Source of the DNA: Paenibacillus sp. OV219
GTDB lineage: Bacteria > Bacillota > Bacilli > Paenibacillales > Paenibacillaceae
DNA length: 51,320 nt
NCBI RefSeq assembly: GCF_900110075.1
Contig: NZ_FOCJ01000018.1
Span: forward strand, 1 to 51,320
Direction: 5' to 3'
Positions 39,469-46,619 of the stretch are shown here, in pieces; position 1 is the stretch's first letter, and each line of letters begins with the position of its first letter. A program made the translations under genes and the position numbers. The notes under the pieces are model-generated. The model worked only from the letters and a program-made list of their open reading frames with translations, made no database searches and was not told the origin of the DNA.

Positions 39469-40395
39469 TTAAATAAATCGCGACTGTTTGCGAAACCGTC
39501 CTGGTGGCATGCCAGCATGCTGCTTGAACCACTTCGTGAAATTGTGAATAGTGCCTGTCCCGAGCTCATCAGCAATTGCAAGCAGAGACAGCTCCGAATG
39601 AGTGAGCAGTTCCTTGGCAAGCTGCAGCTTGCAGGCCATGAAAAAGTCGTGCGGGGTCATGCCGAGCTCGGAGCGAAACAATCTAGCGATATGGTCTGGA
39701 TGATAGGCGCTCCACTCGCCAAGCCAGCCATGGTTGTAACGTTCGCACGCATGCTCGGTGAGTTTCTTCGATATGGCGCTGATGAGCGGGGATGTTGTTT
39801 TGCTCGATATCTCGCGAACCTCATGCTGCTTGATTGCGGCGATCAGCTCAAGCAGCAAGCCGCTTAGGAGCGGTTGCTTGAACTCTCGCTCTTCCATACT
39901 ATACGCTTCCGCCAACCGAATGAAGCGGGGCTCGAACCGTTGCGCGGACAGCTGTCTGACATCGCCTATGAGCAGACAGTCAGGAGATTGTCCATTTTCG
40001 TCACCGATCAGCATCCGATTGTCTTTTTTCGTATCAATGACCGGGTCGAACTTAGCGTCGCGGATGATAAGCCCCGAACCACGGTGTTCGTGTGCAAGAA
40101 CTGGTAACCAGCTAAAATGCAGGCCATAGAGAAGGAAGGGCTCGGCTTCATCCGCGATAAAGTGGTGCACTGTATCCGGACCGTAATAGAACAGGCAGCC
40201 AGGAGAGGCATTATAGCAGTCGCCTTGAATCCAGGCAATCCCTTTGCCTGCTGCTACGAATATAAATTGATGCTCTTCAATGATACGCGGTCCAAAAGCA
40301 AAACCAGGCAAGCATTGTAGTCGATTCGCGTAGTGTACAGAAGGCCCAAGGGACTGCCAAGGGATAGATTGCGGCTTAGGCTTATTGTCAGGCAT
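39469..40395 (-). CDS. AraC-family transcriptional regulator with N-terminal cupin
   Basis: A 308-residue regulator. The N-terminal cupin-like sensing domain covers about residues 15-160 (EEHQFIFVAAGKGIAWIQGD near 40). Two helix-turn-helix motifs at about 205-305 make the AraC DNA-binding domain: HPDHIARLFRSELGMTPHDF near 237 and LLAIADELGTGTIHNFTKWF near 277. It is divergent from the PhyH dioxygenase gene with 147 bases between, the usual layout of a local regulator and its target. AGGAGG stands upstream of the start. The effector is unknown, but sugar or plant-derived compounds are common for this type in Paenibacillaceae. Confidence 0.85.
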   Translation of the reverse strand: MPDNKPKPQSIPWQSLGPSVHYANRLQCLPGFAFGPRIIEEHQFIFVAAGKGIAWIQGDCYNASPGCLFYYGPDTVHHFIADEAEPFLLYGLHFSWLPVLAHEHRGSGLIIRDAKFDPVIDTKKDNRMLIGDENGQSPDCLLIGDVRQLSAQRFEPRFIRLAEAYSMEEREFKQPLLSGLLLELIAAIKQHEVREISSKTTSPLISAISKKLTEHACERYNHGWLGEWSAYHPDHIARLFRSELGMTPHDFFMACKLQLAKELLTHSELSLLAIADELGTGTIHNFTKWFKQHAGMPPGRFRKQSRFI

Positions 40396-40542
40396 GGATA
40401 TAGGCGCCTCCTGCTCACTTGAATATGTCGGCTAAAGTTAAAAATACGTCGAGCGCTCATAAATACAGGGGCTTTAGCTAGAGCATACAATGAGATTAGT
40501 AGGTCGGCAATCGACAATTCGCTTGAAGGGGGATTTTAGCGT

Positions 40543-41478
40543 ATGGATCCTGCAATCAAACCGGCAACACGAGCGTTCGAGGATGCGACGCCGCTGCTTG
40601 CGGCACCAGAGGAGCTGCGGCTTGAAGCGGCCAAGAAAGGCTATCTGTTCTTCAAGCATTTCTTCACACGCGAGGAGATTATGGCGCTTCGCCTCCAAAT
40701 TCTGAATGTGCTGCAAGATGAGAATTTGCTCGATCCGTCGATGCCGCTCGTGGACGGCTATGGCAATCAGCCACTTATCGATGTCATGACGATGGAGGAG
40801 CTGAACTGGAATGGGATTGGAACAACGCAGCAGGTTTATCATAAGGTGCAAAAGCTGGAGGCGTTCCATGCTTTTGCCCACCATCCCAAGCTGATTGGGC
40901 TGTTCGATGCGCTGTTTGGCGAGCGAACATTTCCGCATCCACGCAACATCGCGCGCATTATGCTGCCAAGCGACAAGCTGAACGTGACGCCGCCGCATCA
41001 GGATTTTCTCCATATTCAAGGCAGCAGTAATACGTGGACCTGTTGGGCGCCGATGGGTGATGTACCACTAGCGCTAGGCTCGCTCTCGATACTTGAGGGT
41101 AGCAATGACGGTGGTCTGCTCCAAGTAACAGGGAATCCGGGCGCCGGCGGACTGGAGTCCATTCTGTGCGGGCTTGGTTATGAGTGGGCGGAAGGCGACT
41201 ATGAAGCGGGCGACATCGTAATTTTTAACAGTATGACGGTGCATAAGGCGCTTCCGAATCAATTGCCCGGACGCGTACGGCTATCGCTTGATCTTCGTTT
41301 CCAGCCGGCTAGTCAGCCGATTGAGAACGCATCGCTGCTGCCTCATGGCCCTTTTGAATGGGATGAACTGTATGAGGGGTGGGCGTGTGAGGACTTGCAG
41401 TTCTATTGGAAGAAGGAGCAATTTACGTTTCTGCCGTTCGATGAGAGCATCCGTTGGCAGAAGGACAAAATTTGCTAG
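40543..41478 (+). CDS. Phytanoyl-CoA dioxygenase (PhyH) family oxygenase
   Basis: A 311-residue non-haem iron, 2-oxoglutarate-dependent oxygenase by motif. Iron ligands are His152 and Asp154 in TPPHQDFLHIQG and His234 in MTVHKALPN, with the 2-oxoglutarate Arg in GRVRLSLDLRF near 250. The fold is a jelly roll. Members hydroxylate varied small molecules, and bacterial ones often act on secondary metabolites, ectoine or quorum signals. The true substrate is not visible. It is preceded by GAAGGGGG and by a TACAAT box near 40485, and is divergent from the AraC-type gene that may control it. Confidence 0.85.
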   Translation: MDPAIKPATRAFEDATPLLAAPEELRLEAAKKGYLFFKHFFTREEIMALRLQILNVLQDENLLDPSMPLVDGYGNQPLIDVMTMEELNWNGIGTTQQVYHKVQKLEAFHAFAHHPKLIGLFDALFGERTFPHPRNIARIMLPSDKLNVTPPHQDFLHIQGSSNTWTCWAPMGDVPLALGSLSILEGSNDGGLLQVTGNPGAGGLESILCGLGYEWAEGDYEAGDIVIFNSMTVHKALPNQLPGRVRLSLDLRFQPASQPIENASLLPHGPFEWDELYEGWACEDLQFYWKKEQFTFLPFDESIRWQKDKIC

Positions 41479-41511
41479 GGCGAGTTTCGTTCAGCTACCC
41501 TCTGCTTTAGC

Positions 41512-41540
41512 TTGTATTCGCTTCCTTGCTATGCTACAAT
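41512..41540 (+). promoter_or_regulatory. secG: Predicted promoter of secG
   Basis: TTGTAT at 41512-41517 and TACAAT at 41535-41540 with a 17-base spacer. The leader to the start codon is about 130 bases. Confidence 0.6.
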
Positions 41541-41676
41541 AATAATGCTGTTTCTAGGTCTTGTCCCCTACTTGCGACAAGGCAGCGGCAAACAAGCGAA
41601 AATGGCTGACGTCGTCCTTATGGCGGCATGAGCCAACGTTTCGACAAATTTGCTCCTTGTGCAGGAGGTGGAACTT

Positions 41677-41913
41677 ATGGCAATTGCTTTTAAAATTGTG
41701 CTTATTATTTTTGCGCTTGCTCTAATCTCTGTTGTTCTTTTGCAGAAAGGTAAGAGCGCAGGGTTGTCGGGTGCTATTTCCGGCGGTGCTGAGCATTTGT
41801 TCGGCAAGACGAAGGCACGCGGACTCGATCTGTTCTTGCAACGTCTAACAATTGTGGTTGCAGCGGGCTTCTTTATTACAGCACTCGTTGTTGCATACTT
41901 GGTTAAAGTTTAA
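41677..41913 (+). CDS. secG: Preprotein translocase subunit SecG
   Basis: A 78-residue protein with two membrane helices (about residues 3-22 and 53-75) joined by the family loop [20 protein letters not shown]. It assists SecYE in protein export. The ATG at 41677 follows GCAGGAGGTGG. An in-frame ATG at 41650 lacks a ribosome site. It marks the return to the Bacillus gene order secG-rnr-smpB-ssrA. Confidence 0.95.
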   Translation: MAIAFKIVLIIFALALISVVLLQKGKSAGLSGAISGGAEHLFGKTKARGLDLFLQRLTIVVAAGFFITALVVAYLVKV

Positions 41914-41925
41914 TGATGAACGCAG

Positions 41926-41953
41926 AAAGCGGGCTTATGGCTCGCTTTTTTTG
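41926..41953 (+). terminator. secG: Terminator after secG
   Basis: AGCGGGC pairs with GCTCGCT (one G-T) around a short loop, followed by seven T. Confidence 0.8.
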
Positions 41954-42051
41954 TTGCCTGCCTTTTATGGAATAATGTTACAGATTCGTGCTACAGGTGA
42001 AAAATGTTAATTTTGCGGGGTTGTCCGCGGATGCTGACCGCCCCTTTCGTG

Positions 42052-42067
42052 TATACTATATAGTATA
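42052..42067. promoter_or_regulatory. rnr: 16-base perfect palindrome upstream of rnr
   Basis: TATACTATATAGTATA reads the same on both strands and contains a -10-like TATACT. It lies 68 bases before the rnr start. It may be the rnr promoter, an operator, or both. Confidence 0.5.
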
Positions 42068-42134
42068 TGAGAATCTATCAACCGACGGCTGCACATGGGA
42101 TTGACGGCATCGCGGTACATGAGGTGAGAAAGTT

Positions 42135-45100
42135 ATGGTAATAGAGCAGCAGCTGCTGGCTTATATGCATGAACCGGCGTACAAGCCGATGACCTACCAA
42201 GAGCTTGATAAGCAGCTGGGCGGGGGAGGCAATGCGGAATCGTTCCGCAATTTCCTGGTGGTCTTGAATGAGCTGGAGAATGAAGGCAAGATTGTACGGA
42301 ATTCCAGTGACCGCTATGGCCTTCCTGAACGAATGAATTTAGTGCGCGGGCGCATTCAAGCGCATGCAAAAGGCTTTGCCTTCCTCATTCCAGAGGATAA
42401 AACGCACGGGGATGTATATATTGGGGCGCATGATCTGACAAGTGCGATGAACGGAGATATCGTACTTGTGCGCGTGACATCTCGCAGCGAGAATGGCGGA
42501 CGTATGGAAGGCGAAGTTATCCGCATCGTGGAGCGGGCGGTAACGCAGATCGTCGGGACCTTCCAGAATCACGAGTCGTATGGCTTCGTGCTGCCGGATG
42601 ATAAACGGATTAATCGGGATATTTTTATTGCGAAGGACCATTTTCTCGGTGCGGTGACGGGACAGAAGGTTGTCGCGAAAATTTTGACCTATCCGGAAGG
42701 ACGCTCGGCCGCAGAGGGCGAGATTGTTGAGGTGCTCGGTCATAAAGATGATCCAGGCATTGATATTCTGTCGATTATCCGCAAGCATCAGCTGCCGGAA
42801 AGCTTCCCGGTCGATGTGATGGCTGAGGCTGAAGCGGCTCCGGACTCCATCACGGAGGATGAGATTGTGCGCCAAGGGCGCCGCGATCTGCGCGACAAAG
42901 TAATCGTCACCATTGACGGCGAAGACGCGAAGGACCTCGACGATGCGGTCAATATTGAGCGCTTGGACAACGGCAACTATGTGCTTGGGGTCCATATCGC
43001 GGACGTCAGCTATTATGTAAAGGAGAACTCCTCTCTTGACCAAGAAGCGTACCGCCGCGGTTGCAGCGTATACTTGGTCGACCGGGTTATTCCAATGCTG
43101 CCGCACCGACTGTCGAACGGAATTTGTTCACTCAATCCTCAGGTAGATCGGCTGACGATGTCTTGTGAGATGGAATTTGATGGACAGACGCTGAAGCGTG
43201 TTCGTCATGATGTGTTCACAAGTGTCATTCGCACGAAAGAGCGGATGACCTATACGAATGTACGCAAAATCCTGCAGGGCGAAGATGAGGAAGTGACCGA
43301 GCGTTACGCCGATCTTGTCGATACGTTCAAGCTCATGGAGGAGCTTGCAACAAGGCTGCGCGGGAATCGAATGAAGCGCGGCGCGATTGACTTCGACTTC
43401 GTTGAGTCGAAGGTCATTGTCGATGAGACAGGCAAAGCGGTTGATATCGTCAAGCGTGAGCGTTCCATCGCAGAGTCTATTATTGAGGAATTCATGCTTG
43501 TAGCCAACGAGACGGTTGCGGAGCATTTCTACTGGTTGAAGGTGCCGTTCCTATATCGGACGCATGACAATCCAGACCAGGAGAAGCTGCTGAACTTTGT
43601 GCAGTTCGCGGCCAACTTCGGGTATACGATAAAAGGCAAAGGTGGCAGTGTCATTCATCCGCGTGCTTTGCAGACATTGCTCGAGGATGTGCGCGGTTCG
43701 AAGGAGCAGACCGTTATTTCAACGGTTATGCTGCGGTCGATGAAGCAGGCCAAGTACGATGCCGAGAGCCTCGGACACTTTGGGCTTGCAGCGGAGTTCT
43801 ACTCGCACTTTACTTCGCCAATTCGGCGTTATCCCGATCTTATCATCCACCGCGTTATGCGCGAGGTGCTTGAGAACGGTGGAACGCTGCCGGATGCACG
43901 CCAGGAGTCACTGGCGGCGCGGATGCCGGATATTGCTCAGCAATCCTCGGAACGTGAGCGTCTCGCAGTTGAGGCGGAGCGGGATACAGAGAAGCTGAAG
44001 AAATGTGAATATATGCTCGACAAGGTCGGCGAGGAATTCGACGGCATCGTCAGCAGCGTAACGGGCTTCGGCATCTTCGTTGAGCTGCCGAGTACGGTTG
44101 AGGGACTTATTCGTCTGAGCGATCTCTCGGACGATTATTATCACTTCCACGAGCAGCACATGCTGCTCATCGGCGAGCGGACGTCGAAGACGTACCGAAT
44201 CGGCGATGAAGTGCGCGTGCGCGTGGAGCGGGTGAATATGGAGGAGCATACGATTGATTTTGCGATGCTCAAGAATTTAAGCGCGGACGATGCGGATCGT
44301 GCCCGCGAGTACGGTTTGATCGGCCGCGGTGCAGGCGGCCGTGGCGGTGCGCGCGGCGGCGGTGGCCGCGAGCGTGGCGGTGCAGCCGCATCGGCGCGCA
44401 GCGGAGGCGGGCGCGGTGAGCGCGGAGGCCGCGCAGGCAATGGCGCGCGCGGCGGTAGCGATCGCGCGGGCGGTGGCGGTGCGCGTGGCGGAGCTGCAGC
44501 ACCGGCGGCAGCGGCGCGCGAAGCGAGCGCGGGCGTGGGCCCGCGCGGCCGCGGCAAGCGGCGCGGCGGAGCGCCGAGCGCGGGCGAAGCCGCGCGGGGC
44601 GTGAGCGGCGCAGCAGGCGCAGCGGTGCCGGCGGCGGCGGAGCAGCGCAGCGGCGGTGGCCGCAGGCGCAAGGGCCGCGGTGGCAGCGGCGGCGAGAGCG
44701 GCGCAGCAGGCGCGGCGGCGATCGTGCCGGCGCAGCGCGCGAGCGATTCGCGTGCGTGGAAGCCGGAGGATGATTACAACATCGACCGGCTGCTCGGCAA
44801 CGATCGAAGCGGCGGTGAATCCAGCAGTGGTGGGGATAATACTGGCGCCAGTGGTGGTGCTCGCAAAGTTCGCAAAGATATGTGGGGACTGCCGATTACG
44901 AATGCCGGCTCTTTGAAGGACTACGGTGAAGATCCGGATCAATCCTGGTCCTCTCGCGGTCGTGGCGAAGGCGGTAGACGCGGCGGTGGTCGAGGTGCTC
45001 GTCCTGCTGGCAATAGTGCCAGCCGTAATGGTGAAGGTGCCGGAACTGGCTCGCGCCGTAAGAATAAAAGCGGAACTGGCGGTGCTGCTTCGGCTCCGAA

Positions 45101-45239
45101 GCCTGCAATTGCTGAAGGTGCAAGCGGCAATAGCGGCGCCAACGCCAGCAATAACGGCGATGGCAGTGGCCTTGGCCAACGTAAAAAGAAGAAAAAAAGC
45201 AATTCCACCGCAGCATTCGTACGTAAGAATCGAGTGTAA
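42135..45239 (+). CDS. rnr: Ribonuclease R with long RGG-rich C-terminal tail
   Basis: A 1034-residue 3'-5' exoribonuclease. N-terminal winged helix covers about 1-70, two cold-shock domains about 75-225, and the RNB catalytic domain about 255-585 with [15 protein letters not shown] near 262 and [15 protein letters not shown] near 556. The S1 domain lies at about 632-712 ([20 protein letters not shown]). It degrades structured RNA and the mRNAs freed by tmRNA. B. subtilis RNase R is about 780 residues. Here residues about 728-1034 form a disordered Gly/Arg/Ala tail with at least nine RGG triplets. It is interrupted by a less repetitive patch with [20 protein letters not shown] and ends in a Lys-rich run. 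The tail DNA is far richer in G+C than the body. Start after GAGGTGAG. smpB follows. Confidence 0.95.
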   Translation: MVIEQQLLAYMHEPAYKPMTYQELDKQLGGGGNAESFRNFLVVLNELENEGKIVRNSSDRYGLPERMNLVRGRIQAHAKGFAFLIPEDKTHGDVYIGAHDLTSAMNGDIVLVRVTSRSENGGRMEGEVIRIVERAVTQIVGTFQNHESYGFVLPDDKRINRDIFIAKDHFLGAVTGQKVVAKILTYPEGRSAAEGEIVEVLGHKDDPGIDILSIIRKHQLPESFPVDVMAEAEAAPDSITEDEIVRQGRRDLRDKVIVTIDGEDAKDLDDAVNIERLDNGNYVLGVHIADVSYYVKENSSLDQEAYRRGCSVYLVDRVIPMLPHRLSNGICSLNPQVDRLTMSCEMEFDGQTLKRVRHDVFTSVIRTKERMTYTNVRKILQGEDEEVTERYADLVDTFKLMEELATRLRGNRMKRGAIDFDFVESKVIVDETGKAVDIVKRERSIAESIIEEFMLVANETVAEHFYWLKVPFLYRTHDNPDQEKLLNFVQFAANFGYTIKGKGGSVIHPRALQTLLEDVRGSKEQTVISTVMLRSMKQAKYDAESLGHFGLAAEFYSHFTSPIRRYPDLIIHRVMREVLENGGTLPDARQESLAARMPDIAQQSSERERLAVEAERDTEKLKKCEYMLDKVGEEFDGIVSSVTGFGIFVELPSTVEGLIRLSDLSDDYYHFHEQHMLLIGERTSKTYRIGDEVRVRVERVNMEEHTIDFAMLKNLSADDADRAREYGLIGRGAGGRGGARGGGGRERGGAAASARSGGGRGERGGRAGNGARGGSDRAGGGGARGGAAAPAAAAREASAGVGPRGRGKRRGGAPSAGEAARGVSGAAGAAVPAAAEQRSGGGRRRKGRGGSGGESGAAGAAAIVPAQRASDSRAWKPEDDYNIDRLLGNDRSGGESSSGGDNTGASGGARKVRKDMWGLPITNAGSLKDYGEDPDQSWSSRGRGEGGRRGGGRGARPAGNSASRNGEGAGTGSRRKNKSGTGGAASAPKPAIAEGASGNSGANASNNGDGSGLGQRKKKKKSNSTAAFVRKNRV

Positions 45240-45268
45240 TTGATTTCATCATGTAAAGTTGCTACAAT

Positions 45269-45294
45269 GGACTCCTAGCCAAGGTTAGGAGTCC
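45269..45294 (+). terminator. Hairpin between rnr and smpB
   Basis: GGACTCCTA/TAGGAGTCC perfect nine-base arms with an eight-base loop. The following GTTCATTTA is a weak T run, so read-through into smpB is likely. Confidence 0.5.
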
Positions 45295-45328
45295 GTTCAT
45301 TTACGTGTTTTGGGGAGAGGTGAGAGGC

Positions 45329-45811
45329 ATGGCAAGCAAGAAAAGTGACGGCAAACAGCTCGCACAGAATAAGAAGGCTTCCCATGACTATTTCATCGAG
45401 GAGACCTTCGAGGCGGGCATGGTGTTGATGGGAACGGAGATTAAGTCGCTGCGGATAGGAAGAGCTAACATTAGTGATGCATTCGCGACCATTCGTAACG
45501 GTGAGATTTTCATTCACAACCTGCACATTAGCCCATTCGATCAAGGGAACCGAAGCAACCCAGAGGATCCGACACGGACGCGCAAGCTGCTCATGCGTAA
45601 GACGCAGATTCATAAGCTGCTCGGCCAGTCGAAGCAAGAAGGCTACACGATTGTGCCGCTCAAGATCTATATTCGCAATGGTTACGCGAAGCTGCTGCTC
45701 GGCCTTGGTAAAGGTAAGAAGCAGTACGACAAGCGTGAATCCGCGGCGAAGAAGGATGCGCAGCGTGATATCCAGCGTGCACTGCGTGAGAAACAGAAGG
45801 TTGCTCGCTAA
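45329..45811 (+). CDS. smpB: SsrA-binding protein SmpB
   Basis: A 160-residue beta-barrel RNA-binding protein that carries tmRNA to stalled ribosomes. Seen: [20 protein letters not shown] near residue 15, [18 protein letters not shown] near 36, [11 protein letters not shown] near 64, [20 protein letters not shown] near 110, and the basic C-terminal tail ([17 protein letters not shown]) that enters the mRNA channel. The ATG at 45329 follows GAGAGGTGAGAGG. An upstream in-frame GTG at 45305 is less well placed. It lies between rnr and ssrA. Confidence 0.97.
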   Translation: MASKKSDGKQLAQNKKASHDYFIEETFEAGMVLMGTEIKSLRIGRANISDAFATIRNGEIFIHNLHISPFDQGNRSNPEDPTRTRKLLMRKTQIHKLLGQSKQEGYTIVPLKIYIRNGYAKLLLGLGKGKKQYDKRESAAKKDAQRDIQRALREKQKVAR

Positions 45812-45887
45812 GGCTGCTCAGGTTGGAATGTAAGGCGATCGTCGCCAACACTTCCAACAACACGTTGTCTCATAGTGGCTGTATCTG

Positions 45888-45896
45888 TGTTATACT
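45888..45896 (+). promoter_or_regulatory. ssrA: Extended -10 promoter upstream of ssrA
   Basis: TGTTATACT fits TGnTATAaT with one change. It lies about 125 bases before the mature tmRNA 5' end, so a 5' leader would have to be processed away. Confidence 0.5.
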
Positions 45897-46022
45897 AAGT
45901 AAGCAATGAAGGAAAGAAACATGCTCACCTGATGTGATTGCCTTATTTGATAGATCGGCAGTTGCAGTCGACAGAGCGTCTTACCTGCTAAGCGGAACGT
46001 ATGGAGCCGTTTATGCAATATT

Positions 46023-46387
46023 GGGGGCGTTTATGGATTCGACGGGGATAGTTCGAGCATGGGTTGCGGGTAGCAGGGAGTCGTCTGCTTCATCAACGCT
46101 AAAGCCAATTAAATGGCAAAACACAAAACAACTACGCTTTAGCAGCTTAATAACCTGTTAGCGTGCTCCTACCTAGCATCGCCCATGTGACTAGACTAGG
46201 GGCTAACATGTAGTGGGATACGCCGCTCGGTCTCCGCCTGGGGTCGACGGAAGAAGATAATCAGGCTGACCCAACGCGTAGTCGGTTACGGGACGACGCT
46301 CGGGTGACATCAATACCGTGACTACACCCGTAGAAGCCTGTGTGGCGTTGTCTTCGGACAGGGGTTCAAATCCCCTCGCCTCCACCA
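46023..46387 (+). ncRNA. ssrA: Transfer-messenger RNA
   Basis: A 365-nt tmRNA. The 5' end GGGGGCG pairs with CGCCTCC at the 3' end, followed by A and encoded CCA. The tRNA-like part has the T-arm GGGGTTCAAATCCCC. The resume codon is GGC at 46115, and the tag reading frame ends at tandem TAA TAA (46148-46153). Encoded tag: GKTQNNYALAA, preceded by the alanine brought by tmRNA itself. This is shorter than the B. subtilis tag (14 encoded residues) but ends in the ALAA that ClpXP recognises. Its 3' end is duplicated at 49455. Confidence 0.96.
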
Positions 46388-46398
46388 ATATTATGTGA

Positions 46399-46425
46399 AG
46401 AGACACCTTAACGGGTGTCTTTTTG
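46399..46425 (+). terminator. ssrA: Terminator of ssrA
   Basis: AGACACC/GGGTGTCT stem with a short loop and TTTTTG after it. It resembles the hairpin at 49477-49501 in position, loop and tail. Confidence 0.85.
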
Positions 46426-46619
46426 CGTTTCATAGGCTTGTTGAAACGTTTTGAAAGTAGACCACGAGCACCATATGAGGTACTTTTCATATTGGCCATA
46501 TTTGCATATACGGATAATAACATAGACTTATAAGGTACAACTTGAGCGGATATTCCAGTAGAATATAAGTTTACGTATATTAATTCTGGGGATTGAGAGA
46601 TTTAGAGGGGGATATGGAA

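Noticed and set aside
44141..45179. Long open frames on the minus strand opposite the RNase R tail
   Set aside because: They are a by-product of the G+C-rich repeated codons. Their translations are Arg/Pro/Ala runs without start signals.
45934..46161. A 75-codon frame over the ssrA 5' region
   Set aside because: It overlaps the tmRNA gene, has no ribosome site, and its translation lacks any recognisable feature.
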